A DNA stretch of 64,000 bases from positions 372,001 to 436,000 of the forward strand of contig NZ_NKYF01000001.1 in assembly GCF_002262885.1 (NCBI RefSeq), read 5' to 3'. Below, one piece after another: positions 41,808 through 50,209 of this stretch. A program made the position numbers and the translations under genes. Origin of the DNA: Pseudonocardia sp. MH-G8. Lineage in GTDB: Bacteria > Actinomycetota > Actinomycetes > Mycobacteriales > Pseudonocardiaceae. The notes under the pieces are model-generated. The model did not search any database. It saw only the letters and a program-made list of their open reading frames with translations, and was not told where the DNA came from. Positions within the stretch are counted from its first letter, which is position 1. Every line of letters starts with the position of its first letter.

Positions 41808-43193
41808 GTGCGCCGCAGGCTGCTCATCGTGCTCTCCGGCTTCGCCCTCGCGGCCGTCGCCGGGTTCGCCGTCCCACTGCTGGAGAGCACCGCCGCGGGC
41901 CGGACGCAGGAGTTCGTTCTCGTCCGCACCACCGACCTCGACCGCTTCGCCGCGCTGGCCCAGCAGGCCACCGGTCCGTCCGGCGCGGACGCCCTCGCCC
42001 AGGAGGTGCAGGCACACCACGTCGTCTACGGCGAGGGGGTGGTCGTCGTCGACCGCGCCGCCCGGCCGATCGTCGAAGCCGGGCTGCGGGCCGACGATCC
42101 GGCCGTCGCCGCCGCGGCCGACGCGGCGTTGCGCAACCAGCCCACTGCGCACCCGGAGCGCCTGCGGCCGTGGTCGCGCACCCCGATCCTGCTGGCCCGC
42201 CCCATCGGCACCGGCACCCAGGCGGGCGGCGCGGTCGTGCTGCGGGCCGAGCCCATCGCTGCGGCCTCCGACATCGCCACGTCGTGGGCGGTCATCCTGC
42301 TCGGCGCGCTCGTCGCCGCCGTCGCGTGCGCCGCGCTGGCAGTGCTGGTGGCGCGGTGGGTGCTGCGCCCCGTCCGCGAGCTGGCGGCCGGCGTCGGCGC
42401 CGTCACCGCCGGGCACCCCGGTGCCCACGTGTCCCCGCACGCGGGCCCGAGCGAGCTGCGCGCGCTCGCCGTGGCCTTCAACCGGATGACCGACGCGGTG
42501 GCCACGAGCGCGGACCAGCAGCGCAGGCTCGTCGCCGACACCTCCCACCAGCTGCGCAACCCCCTCGCCGCGCTGCGCCTGCGCGTCGACACGCTCGACC
42601 CGCACATCGCCGACGGCGGCAGGCGGGCGTACCGGTCCACCGTGGTGGAGGTGGAGCGGCTGGAGGCGTTGCTCGACGGGCTGCTCGACCTCGCCACCGC
42701 GGAGAGCCGCGCCACCGACCTCGCCGCCGGAGCCCGTCCCCCCGCGCGCACCGAGCTCACCGCCGTCGTGGGCGAGCGCATCGACGCGTGGCGGCCCGCC
42801 GCGCAGCACGCCGGGGTCGAGCTGGACACCCCGGCACCCACCGGCCCGGCAGACGTGGCGTGCACCGCCTCCGAGCTCGAACAGGTCCTCGACGTGCTGC
42901 TCGACAACGCCGTCAAGTACGCGGGCCGAGGCGCGACCGTCCACCTCGGGCACCACCGCCGCGACGGGCGGGTGTTCCTGGAGGTGCGCGACGACGGCCC
43001 CGGTCTGCCCGCCGACGATGTCGCGCACGCCACCCGTCGGTTCTGGCGGGCACCCGGCGGCGACGCGCGGGGCTCCGGGCTGGGGCTGCCGATCGCCGAG
43101 CGCCTCGTCGTGGCGCGGGGCGGCACCCTGCGCGTGGCCTCCCCGACCGGCGCAGGCCTGGTCGTGACGATCGAGCTGCCGGTGCCGTCATGA
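41808..43193 (+). CDS. Sensor histidine kinase (TctE-like)
   Basis: 461 residues. Two hydrophobic segments (about residues 5-25 and 160-185) frame an extracytoplasmic sensor region; a HAMP segment follows (ARWVLRPVRELAAGVGAVTAGH). H-box: RLVADTSHQLRNPLAALRLRVDTLD. N-box DNAVKYAG, G-boxes DDGPGLP and GSGLGLPIAERLV. GTG 41808 follows the response regulator stop by 5 bp. Partner of 41140-41802. Signal may be sensed with the TAXI-type binding protein encoded next. Confidence 0.93.
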   Translation: MRRRLLIVLSGFALAAVAGFAVPLLESTAAGRTQEFVLVRTTDLDRFAALAQQATGPSGADALAQEVQAHHVVYGEGVVVVDRAARPIVEAGLRADDPAVAAAADAALRNQPTAHPERLRPWSRTPILLARPIGTGTQAGGAVVLRAEPIAAASDIATSWAVILLGALVAAVACAALAVLVARWVLRPVRELAAGVGAVTAGHPGAHVSPHAGPSELRALAVAFNRMTDAVATSADQQRRLVADTSHQLRNPLAALRLRVDTLDPHIADGGRRAYRSTVVEVERLEALLDGLLDLATAESRATDLAAGARPPARTELTAVVGERIDAWRPAAQHAGVELDTPAPTGPADVACTASELEQVLDVLLDNAVKYAGRGATVHLGHHRRDGRVFLEVRDDGPGLPADDVAHATRRFWRAPGGDARGSGLGLPIAERLVVARGGTLRVASPTGAGLVVTIELPVPS

Positions 43194-44140
43194 CCGCCCG
43201 CGCGACCCCGCTCTCCCGTCGGGCGCTCCTGCGGGCCGCAGCGCTGGCCGCCGCACCGTTCGCCACCGGGTGCACCTCCGGCACCGCCGAGCCGCTCGTG
43301 CTGGCGGCCGGCGAGCCGGGCGGCTTCTACGTCGAGTTCGGCGAGCTGCTCGTCGCCGCCGTGACGCGCGCCGGGATGCCGGCCACCGTCGCGGGCACCG
43401 GAGGCAGCGTCGACAATCTGGAGCTGGTCCGCGACGGGCGGGCCGCGCTCGGGCTCGCGCTCACCGACATGGCGGTGGCGGCGCGCCGCGGTGAGGAGCC
43501 CTTCGGCGCCGCGGTGGCGCTGCTCGCGATCGGACGCGTCTACGAGAACTACATGCAGCTCGTCGTCCGGGCCGAGGACCCCGCCACCAGAGCGGCCGAC
43601 CTGGCAGGGCGCTCCGTCTCGCTCGGGGCCCTCGGTTCGGGCGCCGCCGTGTTCGGCGACCGGCTCCTCGCCGCTGCGGGCATCGGCGCCCAGGTCGCCC
43701 ACCGTCCGCTGCGCGACGCCGTGCTCGCGCTGGAGGACGGCGGCACCGACGCGCTCCTGTGGTCGGGTGGGGTGCCCACGCCCGCCCTCGCCGAGCTCGC
43801 CGCGCGACGGCCGGTCCGGCTGCTGCCGCTGGTCGAGCACCTGCCCGACCTGCGGGCGCGGCACGGCGGGGTCTACGGGCCGGTGACGGTGCCGGCGGGC
43901 ACCTACGGGACCGCCACCGCGGTGCCGACCGTCGGCGTGGCGAACCTGCTGGTCTGCCGGCCCGACCTGCCGCCCCCGATCGCCGGCGCGCTGGCCCGCA
44001 CGCTGGTGGCCGCGGCACCGGAGCTCGTACCGAGGTCCGCGGTCGGCACCCAGTACCTCGACCAGCGCTCCCTCATCGGCACCGGGGACGTGCCGCTGCA
44101 CCCCGGCACGGCGGCGGCCTACCGCGAACTGCACGGCTGA
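43190..44140 (+). CDS. TAXI-family solute-binding lipoprotein
   Basis: 316 residues. Signal with lipobox LAAAPFATGC; the RR in LSRRALLRAAALAAAPF could allow Tat export. TAXI fold: LVLAAGEPGGFYVEFGELLVAAVTRAGMPATVAGTGGSVDNLELVRDGRAALGLALTDMAVAA and ADLAGRSVSLGALGSGAAVFGDRLL. Such proteins bind glutamate, aspartate or similar anions for TRAP transporters. ATG 43190 overlaps the kinase stop. No TRAP permease is present, so it may feed the sensor kinase instead of a transporter; that is inference. Confidence 0.88.
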   Translation: MTARATPLSRRALLRAAALAAAPFATGCTSGTAEPLVLAAGEPGGFYVEFGELLVAAVTRAGMPATVAGTGGSVDNLELVRDGRAALGLALTDMAVAARRGEEPFGAAVALLAIGRVYENYMQLVVRAEDPATRAADLAGRSVSLGALGSGAAVFGDRLLAAAGIGAQVAHRPLRDAVLALEDGGTDALLWSGGVPTPALAELAARRPVRLLPLVEHLPDLRARHGGVYGPVTVPAGTYGTATAVPTVGVANLLVCRPDLPPPIAGALARTLVAAAPELVPRSAVGTQYLDQRSLIGTGDVPLHPGTAAAYRELHG

Positions 44141-44257
44141 GGTGCGCGCGCCTGCAGCACTAAGCCCCGGTAAAGATCAGGTGTTTCACGACGACGCCCC
44201 GGGCCTGCTCTCCTACCGTCACCGCAACACACCCCGGCGTTCGATGAGGAGCGGGAG

Positions 44258-45592
44258 ATGAGCACGGAAACAACGGTGGCGAGCCCCCCGATCGGGTTCG
44301 GCGCCAAGATCAAGCAGGTGGGGCCGGGCCTGCTGGCCGCGGCCGCGGGCGTCGGGTCGGGCGACCTGGTCGCCACGATGGTGGCCGGTGCCCGCTACGG
44401 CACGGCGCTGCTGTGGGCCGCAGTGCTCGGGGCGGTGCTCAAGCTCGCGCTCGCCGAAGGCGTGGGCCGCTGGCACCTCGCCTCGGGCGCCACCCTCCTG
44501 GACGGCTGGCGCCGCCTGGGCCGTTGGGCCACGGTGTTCTTCGGCGTCTACATCGTCATCTGGGGCTTCGTGTACGGGGCCACCGCGATGTCGGCGGTCG
44601 GGCTCCCGCTGAACGCGCTGTTCGGCGGTCTCGACGTGCGCTACTGGGCGATGATCGCGGGCCTCGTCGGGCTCGGGCTGGTGTGGATCCAGCGCTACCA
44701 CATCTTCGAGAAGCTCATCACCGTCCTCGTGCTGATCAAGTTCGTGTCGGTCGTGTCCGTGGCGGTGCTCGTCGCACCCGACCTCTCGGGACTCGCGAGC
44801 GGCCTGGTGCCCCAGCTGCCCGAGGGCTCGGTGATCTACGTGCTCGGCCTGGTCGGCGGGGTCGGCGGCACGATCACGATGGCCGCCTACGGCTACTGGA
44901 TGATCGCGAAGGGGTGGAAGGGCACCGGCTGGCTGTCGATGATGCGGCTCGACAACGCCGTCGGCTACGTCATGACCGCCATCTTCGTGATCGCGATGCT
45001 CGTGGTCGGCTCGGCGATGCTGCTCGGGCAGGACATCACCAAGGGCGACGAGGGCCTGCTCATCCTGGGCAACGAGCTGGGCAGCCGCTACGGGGACTGG
45101 GCACGGATCCTGTTCCTCTGCGGCTTCCTCGCGGTGACCACCACGTCGCTGCTCGGTGTGTGGAACGGCGTCAGCCTGCTGTTCACCGACTGGACGCGGG
45201 CGATCCGGCTGCCGCACGGGCGGGCCGCCGAGGTGGGCCCCGGTACGGGCGCCGACCCCGAGCGGCCGGTGGCGGAGGCCACCGCCTCCGAGACGGGCTA
45301 CACGGCCACCGCCGCCGAGCGGAGCACCCCGTTCCGCGCGTACCTGATCTGGCTGACCATCCCGCCGATGGGGCTGCTGTTCTTCGACAGCCCGTTCGCG
45401 CTCACGCTGGTGTACGGCGTGCTCGGGGCGGCGTTCATGCCGTTCCTCGGGATCACGCTCATCATGCTGCTGAACTCGAAGCGGGTGACCGGGGACGGCC
45501 GGTCCGGCTGGCTGTCCAACGTGCTGCTCGGCGTGGCGTCCGGACTGTTCGTGGTGCTCCTGGTGACCGACATCGTCAACCGGATCAGCTGA
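44258..45592 (+). CDS. Nramp-family-like membrane transporter without DPGN
   Basis: 444 residues, 11 hydrophobic segments. Fold family is Nramp (APC superfamily): VGPGLLAAAAGVGSGDLVATMVAGARYGTALLWA corresponds to helix 1, where metal transporters have DPGN; here residues 31-36 are GVGSGD. Helix 6 reads GGVGGTITMAAYGYWM instead of MPHN-like. A polar loop of 50 residues (RLPHGRAAEVGPGTGADPERPVAEATASE) is between helices 8 and 9. Metal ligands of Mn/Fe transporters are lost, so the substrate may not be a metal. ATG 44258 with GAGGAGCGGGAG upstream. Followed by a strong terminator hairpin. Confidence 0.8.
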   Translation: MSTETTVASPPIGFGAKIKQVGPGLLAAAAGVGSGDLVATMVAGARYGTALLWAAVLGAVLKLALAEGVGRWHLASGATLLDGWRRLGRWATVFFGVYIVIWGFVYGATAMSAVGLPLNALFGGLDVRYWAMIAGLVGLGLVWIQRYHIFEKLITVLVLIKFVSVVSVAVLVAPDLSGLASGLVPQLPEGSVIYVLGLVGGVGGTITMAAYGYWMIAKGWKGTGWLSMMRLDNAVGYVMTAIFVIAMLVVGSAMLLGQDITKGDEGLLILGNELGSRYGDWARILFLCGFLAVTTTSLLGVWNGVSLLFTDWTRAIRLPHGRAAEVGPGTGADPERPVAEATASETGYTATAAERSTPFRAYLIWLTIPPMGLLFFDSPFALTLVYGVLGAAFMPFLGITLIMLLNSKRVTGDGRSGWLSNVLLGVASGLFVVLLVTDIVNRIS

Positions 45593-45600
45593 GCACGTCG

Positions 45601-45629
45601 ACCGGCCGGCGGGGCTCCCGCCGGCCGGT
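45601..45629. terminator. Hairpin terminator between convergent genes
   Basis: ACCGGCCGGCGGG at 45601-45613, loop GCT, perfect 13-bp inverse at 45617-45629. It follows the Nramp-like gene by 8 bp and ends 9 bp before the stop of the convergent PL7 gene, so it can serve both. A TTCG run follows but no real U-tract. Confidence 0.8.
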
Positions 45630-45638
45630 TCGTCACGT

Positions 45639-47294
45639 TCAGGTGTGCTCGAACGCCAACGAGTACACGACGACCTCCCCCACCGCGTCGGCCGCGTCGC
45701 CCTGCTCCGGGTTCGACTGGATGTAGGCCCCGATCTTCCAGTACCAGCTGGTGCCGCTGCGCGGGATCTCCGCCTTCTGCTCGCCGTCGTAGAACACGGT
45801 GACCCTGCTGTCGGCCGCCACGATCCGCAGGTCGTAGGGCGTTCCGAGCTTGTAGGCCGGGTCGATGACGATCTGTTCCTTGCCGTCGGCGTACTGGGCG
45901 ACGAGCGTCTGCCCCTCCAGCCGGATCTGCAGCACGTCGTCGCCGCCGTCGTGGATCTGCGCGGCCACCACTTCCGGCTTCGCCGGCGGCACCTCGGTGA
46001 TCGCCTGCCGGGTCTCCAGCACGTGCGTACCCGTGGTGTTCGACCAGGCGGCCTTCTCCTCGCCGTTCATCTCCCGCAGCTCCGAGCGCGGGTACTTGCT
46101 GTTCTCCGTGGTCACCCCGCCCGCGGGCGCCCGGAAGACCACACCGTCGCGGTCCGGGGTGAGCGCGAAGTACTCGCTGGTGTAGCCCAACAGCTCGGGC
46201 TGGTCGATGGAATCGGGATCCCCCGCGGGGCCGATCGGCAGCGTGAGGAACCAGTTCTGCAGGTCGAGCAGGTCGCCCGGCATCTCCGCGGTACCTGCGG
46301 CACCGGCAGGCGCCTGGGTGTCGGCCGCGGGCCGGGCGCCGGCGTCCTCGCCCGAAGCCCCACCGCTGGACTCCTTGCCTCCCGAGCCGCCGTCGCCGGA
46401 CTCCTTGCCGTCCGACTCCTTTCCAGCCGGCTTCTTCACCTCGGACTCCTTGGCCTCGGACTCCTTGGCCCCAGACTCCTTGGCCCCAGACCCCTTGGCT
46501 TCGGACTCCTTGGCCTCCGAGTCCTTCGCCCCCGAGTCCTTGGCGCCCGACTCCTTGGCCTCCGAGTCCTTCGCCTCGGACTCCTTCGCCTCGGACTCCT
46601 TCGCCTCCGACTTCTTGGCCTCCGGCTCCTTGGCCCCTGAGTCCTTCGCGCCTGACTCCTTCGCGTCAGAGGCCTTCGCGTCAGAGTCCTTCGCCTCAGG
46701 CTCCTTGCCGCTCGGGCTCGAGCTGCTCGGAGCATCGGACCCGGTGTTCCCGGAACCCGGGGTGCGTTCGGCGGAACCGGACGCGGGCCCGTCGGTCCCG
46801 GCGCCGGAGCTTTCGCGACCCGGCTCGTCGGCCGTGCGGTTCGCCGCACCCGGATCGGCGGCCCCGGGATCGGCCGGGCTCGGATCGGTGCCGCTCGGCC
46901 GGGCCGGGCTCGGGTCGCGGTCCGCGTCGGAGGCGGGCTCGCGCGTGCGGTCGGGCGCGCGCTCGGCCGGTTCCGGCTTCCCCTGCGGTCGGGGCTTGTC
47001 GGGATCATCGGTACCGGTGGCGGAGCCGCTCGACGTCGTGGAGCACTCCCCCGCTGTGGTGGCGCCGGGGTCGTCCGCGCCGGTGGCATCGCCGTCGACG
47101 AGTTCCATCAACGCCGCCAGCAGGTCCCGGATCAGCTCCGGGAGCTGCTCCCTGGCATCGGGACCGACCGGAACGACGATGATGCACGGTTCGGCTGCCT
47201 CCGGGGAGGCGAGAGTGGCCGCGGATGGGCCCACCGGCGGTGCGGCGAGCAGAACGGCCGTGGCCACGGCGAGGGACGCGGTGAGACCGGGCAT
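45639..47294 (-). CDS. Secreted PL7 alginate-lyase-like protein with repeat linker
   Basis: 551 residues. Signal peptide (LTASLAVATAVLLAAPP, cleavage near ATLA). Residues 60-335 are a low-complexity acidic/Ser/Pro region; residues 200-297 hold about 19 pentapeptides of the type xAKxS. The C-terminal domain, about 338-551, is polysaccharide lyase family 7: RSELREM (403-409), QIHDG (446-450) and YWKIGAYIQSN (518-528) are the three conserved PL7 motifs with catalytic Arg, Gln/His and Tyr. Expected to cleave alginate or another polyuronate by beta-elimination, outside the cell. Start is ATG 47294. Confidence 0.85.
   Translation of the reverse strand: MPGLTASLAVATAVLLAAPPVGPSAATLASPEAAEPCIIVVPVGPDAREQLPELIRDLLAALMELVDGDATGADDPGATTAGECSTTSSGSATGTDDPDKPRPQGKPEPAERAPDRTREPASDADRDPSPARPSGTDPSPADPGAADPGAANRTADEPGRESSGAGTDGPASGSAERTPGSGNTGSDAPSSSSPSGKEPEAKDSDAKASDAKESGAKDSGAKEPEAKKSEAKESEAKESEAKDSEAKESGAKDSGAKDSEAKESEAKGSGAKESGAKESEAKESEVKKPAGKESDGKESGDGGSGGKESSGGASGEDAGARPAADTQAPAGAAGTAEMPGDLLDLQNWFLTLPIGPAGDPDSIDQPELLGYTSEYFALTPDRDGVVFRAPAGGVTTENSKYPRSELREMNGEEKAAWSNTTGTHVLETRQAITEVPPAKPEVVAAQIHDGGDDVLQIRLEGQTLVAQYADGKEQIVIDPAYKLGTPYDLRIVAADSRVTVFYDGEQKAEIPRSGTSWYWKIGAYIQSNPEQGDAADAVGEVVVYSLAFEHT
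46404..46697 (-). repeat. Tandem pentapeptide repeats in PL7 linker
   Basis: About 19 imperfect 15-bp units, each encoding (E/G/D)AK(E/D/K)S-type pentapeptides, within the PL7 gene. The DNA copies vary in third positions. Likely an extended wall-spanning or carbohydrate-interacting linker. Confidence 0.85.
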
Positions 47295-47698
47295 GCCGGC
47301 TACCTCCGGCGCCAGGTGTGACGAGGCCGGGGCAGAGCGGGTGCGGGCATGGTCCTCCCGTCGTGCGGGCGTGCGGGATCGCGCCCCCGAACAGGCCGGG
47401 GACGTACGCGACGGCGCGCCTGACCAGGCGTTTCGTCGTCGGCATGATGGTAGAAGCGAACCCCGCCGAAACGGCCCGATCCGCGTTCAGCGCTTTGCTA
47501 TTGCGAACGGTCGGGGCTGCAGCGGTGCCGATCCGGTGGTGCCCGTGATCGCCGCGTCGGCGCGTTCCCCTCCGGATCGAGGCTGCTGTTGCCGCGGAAC
47601 GCTCAGGCCCCCGTGATCGTCAGCTTGGTGCAGAAGCGGCAGCATATGGCCGTTTCTGCACCGAACCGATGATCATGTCCCGATTCTCGGGGCCGTCC
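47295..47698. other. 404-bp gap upstream of PL7 gene
   Basis: No supported gene. The region is less GC-rich than the surroundings and carries palindrome E at 47627-47662. It should contain the PL7 promoter on the minus strand. A short ORF on the plus strand (GMMVEANPAETARSAFSALL) has no known relative by eye. Confidence 0.4.
47627..47662. repeat. Palindromic element E (14-bp arms)
   Basis: GGTGCAGAAGCGGC at 47627-47640, 8-base loop AGCATATG, then GCCGTTTCTGCACC at 47649-47662. Thirteen of 14 positions pair; the other is a G-T wobble. It lies 37 bp after the stop of the MHS transporter. Confidence 0.75.
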
Positions 47699-49078
47699 TC
47701 ATGGGCCGCTCGTCGTCCTTCCCACCGAGCCCCGGCGGTTGGCGTGCAGCTTCGCCGGGCCCGCCTCGGCGATGTCGATGTCCTTCAGCTCCGGGGCGGC
47801 GAGGAAGGCGACGAGGGAGATCACGCACGTGCCCACGAGGTAGGCGGCCACCCACCACGGCGACCCGTCGTCGGCGACCAGGGCGGTGGCGAGCAGCGGC
47901 GTGAACCCGGCGAGCGCCGCACCGACCTCGCGGGAGGTGGCGAAGCCGCTGTAGCGCACCCGCGCGCCGAACAGCTCGGCGTAGAACGCGGGCTGCACCG
48001 CGATCATCGGGGCCACACCGAGCGCGGTGGCCACCACGAGTGCGAGCACGACGAGCACCGGCTGCTCGGTGCGCAGCAGCAGGAAGAACGGGTAGATGAA
48101 CGCGGCGAGGAACACCACCGAGAACACGTTGAGCGGCTTGCGCCCGATGCGGTCGGACAGCGCGCCGTACACCGGCTGCAGGATGATCACGACGATCCCG
48201 AAGAGGATCACGCCGGTGAGCACGGTGCCGCGGGGGATGCCCAACGTGCCGGTGGCGTAGGCCACGGTGAAGGTCGCGAACAGGTAGACCGCGGCGGTGT
48301 CGGCGATGTGGGCACCCACGCCGATCAGCAGGTTGCGCGGGTAGCTGCGCAGCGTCTCCAGCACCGGCAGCTTGATCAGCCGCTGCTCGGCCGCCGCCCG
48401 GCGGAACACCGGCGACTCCTCCACGCGCAGCCGGACGTAGAGCGACACCCCGATCAGCACGAAGCTGACGAGGAACGGCACCCGCCAGCCCCACGACAGC
48501 AGCTGTTCCTGAGGCAGCAACCCGACCAGCAGGAACGCGACCGTTCCGAGCACGAGGCCGATCTGCACGCCCGTCTGGGCGAACGAGGTGTAGTAGCCGC
48601 GACGCGCCGGTGGGGCGTGCTCGGCCAGCAGGGTGGAGGCTCCCCCGAATTCGGCTCCCGCGCCGAGCCCCTGCAGCACGCGCATGAGCACGAGCAGCGC
48701 GGGCGCCCACCAACCGATGGAGGCGTAGGTGGGCAGCAGCCCGATCACACCGGTGGACACGCCCATGACCAGCGTGGTGAGGATCAGCGTCTCCCGGCGG
48801 CCGATCCGGTCGCCGATGTGGCCGAAGACGATCCCGCCCAGCGGCCGGAACACGAACCCGACACCGAACGTCGCGAACGCCGTGAGGGTGCCGACGGCGG
48901 GATCGGACTCGGGGAAGAACAGCACGTTGAACACCAACGCGGCCGCGGTGCCGTAGATGAAGAAGTCGTACCACTCCAGCGCGGTGCCGACGAGCGCGCC
49001 GACGACCACGCGGCGCAGGTCGCGGCCCGTGGTGCCCGGGCCCTCGGCGGGTTCGGTGGCGGGTCCGGGGGAAGCCAT
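47699..49078 (-). CDS. MFS transporter, metabolite:H+ symporter (MHS) family
   Basis: 459 residues, 12 hydrophobic segments. MHS marks: VVVGALVGTALEWYDFFIYGTAAALVFNVLFFP at the start, FGHIGDRIGRRETLILTTLVMG (loop 2-3), LMRVLQGLGAGAEFGGASTLLAEHAPPARRGYYTSF, and GALSDRIGRKPLNVF. The family carries organic acids (citrate, ketoglutarate, shikimate) or betaines in symport with protons. No linked catabolic gene. ATG 49078 with a weak ribosome site. Confidence 0.92.
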   Translation of the reverse strand: MASPGPATEPAEGPGTTGRDLRRVVVGALVGTALEWYDFFIYGTAAALVFNVLFFPESDPAVGTLTAFATFGVGFVFRPLGGIVFGHIGDRIGRRETLILTTLVMGVSTGVIGLLPTYASIGWWAPALLVLMRVLQGLGAGAEFGGASTLLAEHAPPARRGYYTSFAQTGVQIGLVLGTVAFLLVGLLPQEQLLSWGWRVPFLVSFVLIGVSLYVRLRVEESPVFRRAAAEQRLIKLPVLETLRSYPRNLLIGVGAHIADTAAVYLFATFTVAYATGTLGIPRGTVLTGVILFGIVVIILQPVYGALSDRIGRKPLNVFSVVFLAAFIYPFFLLLRTEQPVLVVLALVVATALGVAPMIAVQPAFYAELFGARVRYSGFATSREVGAALAGFTPLLATALVADDGSPWWVAAYLVGTCVISLVAFLAAPELKDIDIAEAGPAKLHANRRGSVGRTTSGP

Positions 49079-49157
49079 CGCCTCACTCCTGCCGTCGCGT
49101 GACCGCTGCGTCGCCTGCACCGTCTACCAGGAAAACGCTCTCCCGGCAATCGGAGGG

Positions 49158-49691
49158 TCACCAGACGGCGCCGCCGCGCCAGTCGCACGCGAGGTCCCCG
49201 CCCCCGGTGAGTCGGGCGCTGACGGGCAGCACGTGCACCGCACCGTCCTCGTCGGGGGTGCGCCGCACGCCGTCGGGCGTGACCACCGACGTCGTGCCGT
49301 CCCACGGCCGCCAGCCGCGGGCGGCGTACCAGGGCGCGGCCGCGTGGGCGGCGCCCAACGCACCCAGCTCGTAGGCGCTGCGCACGACCCGCTCCACCTC
49401 GTCCATCACGAGCGCGCCGATGCCCCTCCCCCGCCGGTCCGCGCGCGTGGCGACCGCCTCGACGTAACCGGTGCGCAGCGCCACCCCCTCGTGCACCAAC
49501 CGCCGCATCACGACCGCCCCGTGCCCGACGAGGACCTCGCCGTCCCGCGCGATCGCGTGCATGCCGCCGAGGGCGTGGTCGAAGTCGTCGTCGCTGAAGT
49601 CGCCCTCGAACGCGGTGTCGAGCAACTCACGCAGGTCCCGCAGCCCCTGCGGTCCCAGCGCCGACGTGTGGACGGTCTGCACCTCGATCAT
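49158..49691 (-). CDS. AAC(2')-I-like aminoglycoside N-acetyltransferase (GNAT)
   Basis: 177 residues, the usual AAC(2') length. GNAT core: RLVHEGVALRTGYVEAVATRADRRGRGIGALVMDEVERV with acetyl-CoA loop RRGRGIG. The whole chain follows the AAC(2')-Ic pattern of mycobacteria: DDDFDHALGGMHAIA, RTGYVEAVA, GWRPWDGTTSVVTPDGVRRTPDEDGAVHVLP and the C-terminal CDWRGGAVW. ATG 49691 begins MIEVQTVHTS. In actinomycetes such genes are often intrinsic and may act on cell-wall sugars or thiols as well as aminoglycosides. Confidence is high for family, moderate for drug resistance. Confidence 0.88.
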   Translation of the reverse strand: MIEVQTVHTSALGPQGLRDLRELLDTAFEGDFSDDDFDHALGGMHAIARDGEVLVGHGAVVMRRLVHEGVALRTGYVEAVATRADRRGRGIGALVMDEVERVVRSAYELGALGAAHAAAPWYAARGWRPWDGTTSVVTPDGVRRTPDEDGAVHVLPVSARLTGGGDLACDWRGGAVW

Positions 49692-49718
49692 CCGGCCATC
49701 CTGCCGACCCGCCGCCGC

Positions 49719-49790
49719 GCTCACACACCGACGTCCTCGCCCGCACACCGACTGCAGTCGGTGTGCGAGGACAGAAGTCGGTGTGCGAGC
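49719..49790. repeat. Palindromic element D, copy 1 (nested palindrome)
   Basis: Central perfect 24-bp palindrome around CTGCAG at 49743-49766, flanked by GTCCTC/GAGGAC (49733 and 49767), and outer arms 49719-49732 and 49777-49790 pairing at 13 of 14. The unit GCACACCGAC occurs in all four arms. It separates the aac(2')-like gene from the broken Uma2 gene, whose stop lies at its edge. Confidence 0.9.
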
Positions 49791-50130
49791 TAGCGGAGCG
49801 CGTCCCGGAGCACGCCGCCCTCGCGCTCGACACGCAACAGCGCCTCGCTCCACACGACGACCAGATCGGGCCGGCGAGCGGTGCCCGGCGCATCCGCGGG
49901 CGCCGGCTGCAGGTCGACTCGATGTCGTGGATCACCTGCAACCCCTGGGGCAGGGCACCGTGTAGCACCACGGCCAGCTCGAACACGGCGCGGTTGTGCG
50001 CCGGGGCGGGGCTGGGCGACAGGAGCAACCGCCCTTCCACCAACTCGCTGTAGCCGGGCTCGATCTCCCCGATCTCGAGGTACTCGGCCACGGTCAACAG
50101 GTGCGGCGGAGCGACCGGCTGGATCGTCAC
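49790..50130 (-). pseudogene. Uma2-family (PD-(D/E)XK nuclease-like) gene, frameshifted and truncated
   Basis: Starts with GTG 50130 after GGAGGAG: VTIQPVAPPHLLTVAEYLEIGEIEPGYSELVEGRLLLSPSPAPAHNRAV, the Uma2 (DUF820) N-terminus. Near 49925 the frame shifts, and the other frame continues ARRPDLVVVWSEALLRVEREGGVLRDALR then TAG. The normal third part (VEIVSPGS...) is missing and the stop codon abuts palindrome D. So the gene lost its frame and its 3' end; the element may have caused the truncation. Confidence 0.75.
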
Positions 50131-50209
50131 GGCGATCTCCTCCCCGTCCCGCAGAGTGTGGCAGGTGGGCTCACGTGACGGTGGCCCGCCGAGCGGGTAC
50201 CAGCCCCGC

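Noticed and set aside
45601-45629. 13-bp hairpin as another palindromic element
   Set aside because: Short 3-base loop, G/C-only stem and place between convergent stops fit an ordinary terminator; no related copy seen in the window.
46404-46697. Regular 15-bp repeats that could suggest a CRISPR-like array
   Set aside because: There are no spacers; the units are contiguous, vary at third positions and are translated in the PL7 linker.
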